Below, piece after piece: positions 1-12,200 of a stretch of 64,000 bases of DNA. The notes beneath the pieces were generated by a model. It had not been told where the DNA came from. It ran no database searches and saw only the letters and a program-made list of their open reading frames with translations. The first letter of the stretch is position 1. Every line of letters starts with the position of its first letter. The translations under genes and the position numbers were made by a program. Source of the stretch: Luscinia megarhynchos (taxonomy: Eukaryota; Chordata; Aves; Passeriformes; Turdidae); the NCBI GenBank assembly GCA_034336665.1, contig CM067566.1, positions 18,148,330 to 18,212,329 on the forward strand, in the 5' to 3' direction.

Positions 1-3000
1 AGTGTGAGGGGAAAGAGAATGGGGAAAGCCTGGCTGAACCCAAAATCTGATATGGAGCTACTTGAGCAGCCCGTAGGTGCATGTATGGTCATGTAAGTGG
101 TTGTAGTTACTATCAGTTGGTTTTGAAAATACTGCTCTTTTCTTCAGTACTTTTTTTACAGGAGTGAGATTTCTTTAAGGCTTACTGCTCCATAGTTTTT
201 ATGTCAGGCACAATGTGGCCTTTTGGTGATCTGTCATGGGTGGAGAGGTACAAACAATACTGGCCAGGGCACACGGAGGTGGTAGTTCATTTAGCTGTGT
301 TAAATCCAGCAAAACAAATACATTGACAACTGCTTCTGATTTAGACCTGCAGAGCACAGAGGGTGCAGCTCTGCAGCTGAGGCAAAGCTGTTATAGCCCC
401 GTGAGTCACTGAGGAATGCAATATAGGGCAACTGCATGACACCTAGTGTTGCTCAGATAATTCCCCAAAGTCTTTAACTCTTTGAAATGCTGTAGTGAGA
501 GAGTATGGCCATAGAAACCACAGGAGCCCACTTTGGCTCTGAGTTTTTCTCTCTCACATTTTATTTCAGATCTTGAAAGCCATGGATTTTTTCTATCCAT
601 CTCCCTCTTAGGAGAAGGAGGGTTCAGTTTCTTTTGAAGTTAGAAAGGTTGTCACACATGGTTAGCATTTTCCAAAGGCAAGGAAAGATTATACTCACAA
701 TGAAAGAAGCACACACGATGGTGTGAGAGGATTTGCCACGAGGCTCACTGAAACGGGCTGGATTACATCTTGCACAGGCATTGGTTTTCAGACCTTTGCA
801 ATATGCATAGCATATTGTGACCTGCCACTTTCAGGAGGAAATCAGCTCCCGTTTCAGAACCGCTCCCAGCAGGTGGATATCCAAAGCACCAACGCGTGTC
901 CTGACGTGAGTGAGCTCCGTGACTTCACCCTGGGTGCAGGCACCCTGGCTGGTGCCCTGCCAGCCAAGGCAGGCACCAGATGAATGGCACTGAGACAGCT
1001 GGGCTGGCACAGGGGTGGGCAGAGCTCATCACTGCAGCACCTCATCCAGCCATTGTGGCTATCCCGCCTCTGGACCTGGACCGGTGCGTCCAGCTGAGCG
1101 CAGCAAGTTGTTGCAGTGTGTGCTGTCACTGCCCTGCTCTCTAATATGTTCCTTTGCATGTAGTGGTCTTTGGTGCTCAAAAGTAAACCCCTATTAGGGT
1201 TTCTATTGTCACTGATATCCTGTGTCAGCAGTGTTGCTCTTTTCTACCACACCTGACGTCAGCCTTTCCAAAGGCGCCCGTGAGCTGCCAGGGAGCAATG
1301 TGGTCACTTTGCCACCCCACTGCTCTGCTCCTCCACAGATTGTCTCCTGGGTATTTTCTCAAGGTGTTAATGTCTGTATTTGGGCCAAGGAAGAATTCTT
1401 TAAAGGGAAAATTATAGAATGTAGATTATCTTTGTGGCACAGTGATTAATTAACAGTAAGTAGCTGTGGCTAAGGCTCCAGCAGAGAGTATCAAGTGTCT
1501 CTCCACTATCTTCTCAGCAGTTCCTCTTCATAAGAGCTGGGATCTGAGAAAGCTGACAACTTTGGTAGGACAAGGGTATAGATGGTTCTGCTAGCATCAG
1601 TCCTTGATACCACTCACACAGCATGGGCTATTCTAGCAATCCCTCTGCAAACCCAAAAACTCAAGGCAAAGGCCTCCAGTATTCAAGACTTCCTTTTCAA
1701 ATTAGAGGTTGGCTAGGGCTCATATGATTGACTTAATATACATACCTACAAAAAGCTTCCTCTACAGAGGTGGTTAATTCTCATTCTATGATGTTTAATC
1801 ACATAAAGCAAAAACAATAATAATACATGACGTACCTGTGGGATCCTGAGCACCTCAGGAATATGGGAGTTGCTTATTACGGAAAAAAGTTCTTCTTGTT
1901 TGGGGAGAGTTATTTAGGAGACGTAGAGGCTGTTTGTCTGCTGAAGTTTTCAAGCTCCAGTTTCTCCTCTGAATGCATCAGCTCAGTTTCCATACAGTAA
2001 TCATGCAGGCTGAATCCTTCATTTCCATACTAAGCGTAACAGAAGAGCTGTGGTACTGATGGCATCTCTAGGGATGGTGGTGTCCAGCATATTCTGTGTC
2101 GCCATGGTTGGAATAAGTTGCAACTTCACATCTGACTTTCCAGTATATTTTCATGATTACATTTCACTTAAGAATCACTTGTGCAGAGCAGTTATTCTCT
2201 TAATAACTTTTTAAATGCTGAACATATATAAATGAAACTTGTTTAACAAGATGGAGGTGTTTTCGCCTGGGTGGGGCTGGAGGTTGTTTTGGCATGGATG
2301 AAAATGCAAGAATTTGCTTCAAGCAAATGGGAATCCTTGCTGAAACAAGCAAGACTTTCATCTGTTCTAGGATCTTTGTGTATCTTGGGAACTGCTCTGG
2401 GTCTTACACCACAGATAAAGAATGTAAAGCATGTAGTTTCTGCTAATGGAATTATAGAATAACTTTTTCTGGTAAGGTGGAAGGGGAAGTACTCTTTTCT
2501 TTGTGGGGTGCCAGAAAACAATACCCACCTGTGTTACAGTAAGACACGGATGATTTTGTCTGTGACTTTTCCTTCCCAGCTAAACAAGGAGGATGTGTGG
2601 CTTACTGATGTGGGCAGGGACAAAACATATTGACTGTCAGCTATTTAAAGGATTATGATTAAATGAATGATTAATTATACTCCTTTTGAGTGACTGCTAA
2701 CTGCAAGTGAACCTTATTTGTGAGAGCATGATACCAGCTCTGACTTTTGGAGGCTGGGCACAGGGGCTCTGTTTGTGAGGAGCATTGGAGGCAAATCTGC
2801 TGACCAGTGTTTCAGCCGTGTGGGTGCCGGATGTGCTGGTCATGGGGCAGCTCTGCCTGCAGCACTGACTGACTTGTGTGGCAGAGAGGGTGGAAGAGAC
2901 AGACCTGAAGGTGGGGCTTTCCTGGACAGGGTTCACTTCTCCCATCCTTCCTGTGGAGATTTTTGGATGTGCTGGTTGATGTCACCAAGCCTGCCAAGGC

Positions 3001-3952
3001 AGAAGCATTGTGGTACATATTGGCTCATTTTTCCCTAGTCACTTTCCCTTTCTTTCATGTCTCTCCCTCTGGCTTCCAGTATTGGTGAAGCAAATAAGGA
3101 GGACTCTTCCAGGTTTGGCTTGTCTTGTGCCTGGAGCAGGTCTGTCCTGTGTGCTTGTGCCTGTGCTGGCAGGATCTGGACATGTGATGTCTTACGTTTT
3201 TAAGTTATTCTTTATTAATATTACATTGCATGTCAAATGTGCCCATAAAGGGGTCAGGAAGGAAGAGGTTCAGAGAGATGTGGGTGAGCTGGACCTTGCT
3301 GCTACCAACTCAGCTTCATTTGCAGCATCAGCTGTGAGTTGTAGGCAAATATAGACCTGCAAATGGCCACTGCTCCCTAATTCCTCTTCTCCAGGTGTTC
3401 AGCAAGCTCAAAACCCTGGGCTCTTCTTCCACCCTGTCCAGGATTCTCCTCTTCATGTGTTTCAATGGGAATGAACAGTAAAGGCAACAAGACATTGTGT
3501 TTAACATTCATGACCCAAACTAAGCAGTGCTTTAGGGAAGAATTTTTTTGCTAAAAAATTTCTATGTATTGAATTACCAGGTAAAGGTCTGGGCATTGAA
3601 TTACCAGGCAGTTGCTTAAATCCAGAAGGTGAAAGAAAGTAAAGCAATTCTCTGACTTCTTGTTGAAAGGAGTTAAAATTAATTAAAGACAAGAAATGCC
3701 TACCTTTTGGAAAGCAGAGGAGTCTTTGCTTTCATGACAATTAAAAGTGCATGAAAATACAGATGTGAGATGAAAATAAATTTTTAATTGTATACCAAAT
3801 AAATAAACTGTGATTTAAAAAATAATTGAGACCTCAATTTCCCAAACAGAGGAATAACTCATAAAATTTAATAAAAATTTGTGTTCAAGGGAAAATTGCT
3901 TATATTTAATTTTCATCTCCTTTGCTCTTTATCCTTATCATATTTCTCACAG
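1..3952. other. 5' flank or first intron of SLC34A2, no coding exon seen
   Basis: No ORF in this stretch resembles a known protein and no coding exon could be recognised. In other vertebrates SLC34A2 has a non-coding first exon upstream of the start exon, so this region may hold the promoter and exon 1. I see no recognisable transposon here. Confidence 0.6.
2225..2232 (+). promoter_or_regulatory. Possible TATA box (TATATAAA) upstream of SLC34A2
   Basis: A TATA-like octamer lies 1.8 kb upstream of the start codon. A plausible splice donor, TTCTG|GTAAGG, sits at 2470/2471, so an untranslated first exon of about 200 nt could begin near 2255. This rests only on motif spacing. Confidence 0.18.
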
Positions 3953-4022
3953 ACACTCCTGTAAGGTGAATATTTTGGCTGCACTTGCATTTCAATCAAC
4001 ACTTCTTTGTTAGTCACAGATC

Positions 4023-4128
4023 ATGGCTCCCTGGCCGGAGGTAGAAAAGCCTGAAACCAATAACTATATTGGGGACTCCTCCAAACAAAACCAAAACATG
4101 ACTGGGAAAGAAGGAGAAAATCACAAAG
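4023..4128 (+). CDS. SLC34A2: SLC34A2 coding exon 1 (start codon)
   Basis: It encodes the initiator Met and 34 further residues of the cytosolic N-terminus, beginning MAPWPE, and ends one base into a codon at the donor AAAG|GTAATG. Two acceptors could open this exon, one ending at 3952 with a good pyrimidine tract and one ending at 4019; both leave the same start codon. Confidence 0.93.
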
Positions 4129-6199
4129 GTAATGTGGTCACTCGTGAGTTATAAAAATATATAAGTTTTGAGGATCCTTGGAGAAGATGGAAAGTAATTA
4201 AACAATTTTTTACATGTTGTGTTTCACCAGGCAACGTGGCTTCACTTGGAAATAAAGGGGAAATTCAACCTGCATTTTCCACAGTAGCTTTGATAGATGA
4301 GACAAGGCCAGAAGAGGACCCGTGGGCTCTGCCGGAGCTGCAGGACACTGGGGTCAAGTGGTCAGGTAGCCATTTCTCTGTTACCTGCATTGTTTTCCCA
4401 TCACTTGTCTTGTGCTCTTCAGGAGTCAATGGGTGTGTTATATTCAGTCAGTTAAGACAAATCCTGCAATCATGCTTCTTACCCTCCTTAAAACTCAAGG
4501 AGATACATGGAAAACAGTCCAGCACTAATATAGTTTTATATCCGGGCACCTGTTGGTCTTTTTTTTTACTCAGTAGGATGACTATAAAACCAAGGGTCAA
4601 TGTCAGATTTCATAAGGCTTTTGTCACATACCAAAAAGGTTCTTTTGTGGTAAAAGTAGGTAAACAAAATACCTGCTTCTGCAGTTAAAATGTGATTAAG
4701 AACATTCTTTTGGGTTTAATCACACACTGGAGCCATGCCACTGTCTTTGTCTCCACCATCTCTGCTTGTGCACTAGAGTATTCCAGAGAAAAATTCAAGT
4801 GATTCTTTTATACATAATGTATTTGTTTTGCAGAACTGGATGGAAAAGGAAAAGTCATTCGTGTACTCTATGGGATAGGGAAATTCATTATGCTACTTGG
4901 ATTGCTCTACATGTTTGTGTGTTCTCTGGATGTACTGAGCTCTGCTTTTCAACTGGTAGGAGGTATGAAAACATTGAAACTATCAAGAATAAACTATGAA
5001 TAAAGCAGTAAATTTTGTCTGAGACACTTAATTACAATTGCTACTCTTCAAGAGCATTCTTCATATGTGATGAGATGTAGATTCAGAAGGAAGTAGCTCT
5101 GAACACTTACCTTCATTTGTTTGAAATGGTCTTTCTGTCTCAAATACCAAAGAGCTGTTGACATAGGGATTATTGCCCCAAATTTCCCAGTAACTTCCTG
5201 CTACTTTAGTGATAGTTTACAAAAATACATATCTCTCCCATGTAAAAGACATTTCAACAAAGAGAAATAGGAAAATTGCGCTCTTGACCAAAGCATCTAA
5301 CACTGAAATATCCCCTAAATCCTTCAAAGATGAACACTATTGAAATGCTTTTTTTTTACATTTACATCAAAGTGTTGAATTCAGGTGATGGACTCAGGAG
5401 TGGTTATCAGAGAAACATCTGCACTTCTTTGGAAGTATTTTGCAAACACAGAAAGGTACAGGAACAGAATTAATCAGTATTATTGAAAGCATTTTCCTTA
5501 ATTCAGTATCCAAAAATACCAAGTAATAATATTTAAAACAAGGAATGTGTGATTTTTTTGTCCTACAGTCTTTCCACTGATGGCCGTGGCATTATATGCT
5601 TCTCTGCAGAATTCAGCAGGGCTTATAGTCACTGAAATGAGAAAATATAAAGTATTCTCTAAAAACTGAGAAGCTGAGAGTCCAGGACATGAATCTGGAT
5701 CCCTGGGCTACATTGTACTTTTTTGGGATAGCAAACATAGTTGTATATGTATCAATTAAATAGCTGAATAATCTTTAATTAAACACTCTGATAATTTCTA
5801 TGGACTTCACCTTGTACTTCCCTCATTCTGAGAATATGTTTTTTTTAATAGGTAAAGCAGCAGGGGACATATTTAAAGATGATTCAGTGCTCTCAAATCC
5901 TGTTGCGGGGCTGGTGATCGGAGTTCTGGTGACTGTTATGGTGCAGAGTTCCAGCACCTCTTCATCCATTATAGTCAGCATGGTGTCCTCCACATGTGAG
6001 TCTGCTTGCAGAGTCTTCCTAGAGGTCATTCAGAAACCTTGTCTCAGGTGCAAACACTCCCACTTGTGTTCAAATTGTAGAAGCTTTGGGCAAAAGAACA
6101 GTGACAGTAGGAAAAGATTTTTACAGGTGTTTCCCTGATATTAAATCAAAATTTCAAAAGGAATAATAATGGTATTAATATAGGTAGTAGCAATAATAA

Positions 6200-6258
<59 letters not shown>

Positions 6259-9200
6259 ATAAAACCAAAAATGCAGTGAAAATCGTTGAAATCCTTGGTA
6301 CTGAATGACTTAATTTTGGGATTACCTGCATATTTTCTCCATTGTTTCTGTGATATAATTTCAAAATTCTGCAGTAAGTAGCCAAATGCCTGGGAAAGAA
6401 GAGACTTCATCTGTTCCTCTAACGTGGTGAAAATGGATAACCATGGGCCATAGTGCCAGTGGGGATCACGGGACTATGGGAGTGCCACGTTCCCAGGGGG
6501 ATTGATTAAAGCAAACCTGTTTGGATTGGAGCAGTTTATTCCACTGACATCAAGCGAAATCAGGGTTTCACTGACAGTAACAGAAATTTTCATTGAAGCA
6601 TAGAGCTCGCTGGTAATCTGATTTTTTCATTCAGCATTTCTGTTTCTGCTTTCCAGTGCTGACTGTTAGAGCAGCTATTCCTATCATCATGGGAGCAAAC
6701 ATTGGCACCTCAGTTACAAACACTATTGTGGCACTTATGCAAGCTGGGGACAGGAATGAATTTAGAAGGTATTGTACTTAAACTCTAGATCTGGAAATTG
6801 TTTCTTTCATTTTTGTAGGCCTTCTTCTATATTCCCTATCACTACTACAGCCATTCAAACTTTCTATGTAGGAAAGTCACAAGCATGGCCATGGCAAAGA
6901 TATAATGCTACTTATGTGTATGGCTTCATATGCTTGAAGAAATCATATCATGTTCCTTTGAAAGTTTTGTGGATTTGTAAAAATTCATCATTTTTAACAG
7001 TCTTACATAGAGATAAATTTTCAAGTGCCCCCACTATACCACCCACCTTTTGCTGTGTCTTAGTTATGGGAGGGTGTACAATAAATAAATATTACATGAA
7101 TTTGGTCTGGTTTCCTTAAAAGAGATTTCAATGTTGAAAGCTTCTTAAATCTGCAGAAAGCCTGGTAATTGTAGAGAAATGAAGTGTTCTGGCTGTCAAA
7201 TATATACAGTGACAACTTTTAGACTGGCACCTGACATAGCCACTGGAGCTCATGGGGCACTTGGAGGCTCACTGGAGATGGGCACTAAACTTGAGAGGGG
7301 TTGGAGACTTTAGTGCCTTGTCATTTGTGGTGCACTGGGCATATTGAAACACTCTTAGCCAAAGCCTCTGAGGGAAGAGCTGTGGTTCCTCAGGCTTTGG
7401 AGGAAGAGATGGAAGGGGGCCACTTACCAACTGTTTGCAGAACTATGTGGGACAGTTGCAAAGCCCTCTTGCCCCAGGAGTCAAGGAGAACAGGTCCCAG
7501 AGGCAATGGTTGAGGATTAAAAATGTACCTGAAACAGGTGAGAGGCAAAGCAAATACAGGCTGTACAGCCACTTCTTTCTCCAAACAAGTACTCTTGGCA
7601 GCCTCATTTATGGATCACTTTTGTCTTTTCTAGTTTTTCTTGTTTTACTCACCTGTCTGGCTCTAAAATTGGCCAACAGTGTGGAGCCAACCTAGCACAC
7701 CATAACAAAGTAGCTATCTCCTTTGACCCCAGAAATTAAATGATTCCCACCTTGAAATGGCCTTCATCTCCACTTTTATGATTTCATATCTTATTGAAGT
7801 TGTACACATTTTGTTTAGCTAAAAGCAGCTCTGTTTTTTAATTTCTTCTTGCAGGGCCTTTGCTGGGGCAACAATCCATGATTTCTTTAACTGGCTAGCT
7901 GTGTTTGCCCTGCTGCCCATTGAAGTTATTACTGGCTACCTCTACCATCTCACCAATGTCATAGTTGAGTCCTTTCATCTTGAAAGTGGTGAGGATGCCC
8001 CAGAGCTACTAAAAGTTATCACAGACCCCTTTACAAAGCTCATCATTGAGGTAAGCTCTTTCTCACTTCAAGGTAGCTGCTTACTTGGTTCAACCACAAC
8101 TAATCAAAATGCTCTGAGTATGAGAGGGCTTCCCACTCCTTTCTCTGTGTCCTTGGGTTAAAGCTCACTAGCAGATGAATTCTTCTCTTTATTCACATTT
8201 CATAAAGCCCCAGCTCTATGTTTCTAGTTTCTGTTTCCCCACATTTCACTGTAGCAATGGCAGACCTAGTTAGGATGACTGGGAAGGCAGGAGAGGACAA
8301 AGTACAGCCCTGTGGGATGGATGGGAAGGCAGCCTGTTGCCTGGTCATTGGCAGATAGCACTGGCTGAGACAACCTGCCCCAGCCAGAGGATCAGCATAG
8401 GACCTGGTGTTGACACTGAAATCATGGGACATAATCATGTGCATCTAGAGGCCAGGGGGATGCACACAGCTTCTGAAGGGACATGAAAGACATGAAAGCA
8501 GTTGTGTCAGAGCAGCTGATTAAACAGAAAGTGTGAGATGGGCAATGTGGGGAGAATGAGACAAAGTGTTTGTGCATGTAGAGTTGTACCTTTTTTCTGG
8601 GAGTAACCCCCCTCCTATCTGTAGGGCAGGAGTTCCAGCATTACAGTCATGCAGATTTTATATGGTTGAGCTTCCTAGGGGGGCTATGTGAGTAGAGCTG
8701 AACAGAAGTATGTGATACAAGCTGGAATAATGCATTTTTAAAATTCTTTTTATTCTTCTTTTTAAGCTTGATAAATCAGTAATAAATGCAATTGCTACTA
8801 ATGATGAATCAGCAAAAAACAAAAGCCTGGTAAAGATCTGGTGTGTGACTGAAAGCAATGTGGTGAGTATCATGTTAAATTGATTTTCAGGTACCTCAGG
8901 AAATATTACTGATCTGTAGCTGATGCTCCTTATCTTAGGATTGTGAAATTAGATTTTTAAATGAGGGTGGGGTTTTATATCAGCAGAAAAAGAATGAAAA
9001 AAATTTAATGTAGTTTTTGCTCCACTTAGATCAAGCATGACCACCAGTGGTGACCTTGACCTGGCTGCTTTCAGTACTGTGCAGAACTGTGGATTGGAGC
9101 CAAGTCTTTTACTCCTTTCAAACCTAAATGCCTTTAAACTCTGATACTCCTACCAACTCCCTGAAAGTGGAAAGAATCGACAACATAGAAAGATCGTTAG

Positions 9201-12200
9201 AGAAAAGATCATTTCAGCCACCGTTTATCTACTGATCTAATCAGCTTTAGGTTTAGGTTAGGGTGTGTTTGGGTGATCTGGTGGCAGCTGGCTATTTGCA
9301 GCTTTCTTGGAAAACTGCCCTAGGAGAAACACAGCCTTTGTGGGGCTGTGTCCTGTTCCCCTTCCCCCAAGCAGCCCTGCAGCTTTGGAGGAATCCCAGA
9401 TTGACACCAAGGAGTGTTTTGGTAAACTGTGGAGCTGAGTGTTTGGTTTGCATTGTTCAGCTAACTAGCAATTACAGCATTAAATACCCTTTGATTCTCT
9501 AATTAGAGTATCCTACTTGTTGGCATGTATAGAAAAGTAATTCCTAAAGTCCTGAGGCAGAAGATACTTAAGGACACAGGGTGGAGGTTGAAATTAAGTG
9601 CTCAGCTGCTATTGAATGACAGTCTGGATGGCCAGTGAAATGCTACCTATGGAGATAGTGCCGGAGCAGAGCTGGGCTCACCTGAAACCCTGCTCAGGTT
9701 ACACCCCTGAGTCTCTGGGTGTTTCACCTGGGGGAGCCCGGGCTGGGGCAGCTCTGCCCCAAGACAAGAAAATACATGGAAAGTTGCAGGCTGAGGGAAA
9801 TGTATTTTTCTACACACACACTTTTTCTGTGTTTGCCTGTATTTTGGCTGTATACCTACTGCTCAAGCTTATAGTCAAGTTACAAAAACATGTGAAACCC
9901 CCAGAATTTTGACTTGAACTTGGTGGGGAAAAAGGAAAATAATTTAAATTGTTTGCATTCCTACTGGATTTAACTAATTTGTAGCAAAAATTGTTAAACA
10001 GACGTATAGCAAGGATAAATACATGCAGACCCCATATGTTTAAAGCAAAACAAACATTTTGATTAGTGCAGCTGCTTTGAAACTCAGATGTTTGAAAAAA
10101 ATTTAGGAAGGTGAGAAACAAGATTGTTTTGTGTTTATAAAGGTTTACAGCATGGGGGGCTTGGAGCCCAGGTGCTCCCTGGAGATGTGGGGAGTTTGTT
10201 TTGCCACACCTGTCATCTGGAGAGAGGTACAAAAGCAGGTGTCAGTAGGCAGTACCCAGCAAAAAAATACAATTTCTATTTCCCCATTTCTGCAAAAGAA
10301 AATCACTCAGGCACCTTGGAAAGATACCTTGTGTTCAGGAGCACGGTTCAGAGTCCATTTGGCTGTTAGCTGCTCTCGTGTGGAAGTACAGCTCAGTCAG
10401 CAAACTCTTCCTTCATCTGCATAACGACTTATGGACCTGGTGCCAGAATGCAGAATGTCCGGGCTAGGAGGGCTTATGGGGAAGGTTTTATTGTGGCATA
10501 CACAGAAATTCAGTAATTTAGTAATGCCAATCGTAGTCCTTGTCATAAGCTCTTAGAGAGTATTTGAACTCTGAAAATTAAAGTGTCTGTTTCTACTGAC
10601 ATGGAAGCTGAGGCACAGAAAATCAGCTTGAGCACTTTGTGCCCATCCAGCAAGAGAGGCTGCACTAGTGTTGTAGCATTCTGGCTCACAGTCCTGTAGC
10701 ACTCATCACACCACAAACTGCATTGAGATGTCAGTAGAGAGGACATTCTTTGAGCAAGAAAGCTGTGGCACTGGCTGCAAAAGGACTGCCACTGTCCCAC
10801 AGCTGCAGCCAAACATGGACCTCACTCCACAAAACTGTTTTCAGTACAGTTCCTCATTCCTTAGCTATTAGTGGCTTGGTGTTGTAGTTATTACAGTCTA
10901 GAAGATTTTGGGGATATTTTAATCTTTAAATGTTGATCTGATTGACTTGGGTAACAGCAAATAATTTATTTTAAGAATGCAAAATGCTACCATGTCATTA
11001 ATGTGGGGCCAGCTTACAATTCTGACCTTTTAGCTGATGAATCTTGGTTGTAGGAAAATTTTAAAATTCAATATGAGCTCTTAATAAAGGATTGTAGATG
11101 ACTGAACTACCTGCTTTGTCTGACAATCTTTAGACACTGCAGAATGTCACAATTCCACCTTCTGAGAACTGCACATCACCTGACTTTTGCTGGACTGAGG
11201 GAAACACGACGTGGACCCTCAAGAACATAACTGAAACAGATTATATCAGTAAATGTAAGTAGCAGAACTACTCTGCAATATCCTTACAAAAGGGTATAGC
11301 TTCCTAATGGTGCTAACAGACCACTCCAGAGGTGCATCCGGAATCCAGAGGTGCATCCAGAAGTGCTGGGGCACACGGACACACATAACACACACACACG
11401 GGCACACGGACACAGGGCATGGCTGTGAGTGCTGCCCCAGCAGCCTGTGCTCTGCTAGAGCTGCACAGCTGGAGTTACCAGCATCATCACAGTATCTGCC
11501 TGCAGATGGATCCCTTTCCATGCTGCCTGATACCAGCAATCGAGGCGTCAGTATCATGTCACCCCCGATGTTCAGATGGCTCGGGGCTAGGTTACTTTGC
11601 TGTTTGTTGCTAGGATATCTCCATCTCTATGCATGCCCTGCAGGACTTCCAGCAGCCCCTCTCAGGCATGCAGCCACCTCTGGGGACAGCACCCCGAAAT
11701 TTTCTCCTGCCTTTGTACTCCTGTCCCTTGTGCAGTTACCTTGTTCCTGCCTGCCCCATAGGGATGTCTGCTGTGTATTTTATAAACATATCTATAGAAG
11801 CCCCTCTCCTGCCTCACTCAGACATGGTTTTGTGGAAGGTGGCATTTTCCCTCTTTGCAACAACCCCTCAAGTTGTGTGTGTTTTGGTCCAATTTTCTTA
11901 GGGGAATGAATAAAAACCAGAGCTGGGCTTAGGATCACAGGCAAAAATGTGGGTAGACTAATTAATTTCCCTCTTCTTTTTCAGGCCAACACATCTTTGT
12001 AAACTCAGACCTGCCTGATCTTGCCATCGGGCTCATCCTTCTGGCTTTGTCCTTGCTTGTTCTGTGCTCCTGTTTGATAATGATCGTTAAGCTGTTAAAC
12101 TCTGTGCTTAAAGGACAAGTGGCAAGTGTCATCAAGAAGACAATCAACACTGGTAACTATCTGCTTTTCCTGAGGATTTGTTTTTAGGAATGACAAGGAC

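Noticed and set aside
6141..6410. Minus-strand ORFs with long poly-Thr or poly-Leu runs
   Set aside because: They are translations of the AGT microsatellite inside an intron.
9246..9263. Telomere-like TTTAGG, TTTAGG, TTAGGG units
   Set aside because: Only about three imperfect units; too short to claim an interstitial telomeric site.
11307..11909. Plus-strand ORF of 200 codons
   Set aside because: It lies in an SLC34A2 intron, shows no recognisable domain and is composed of repeats and simple CA-rich sequence; likely chance.
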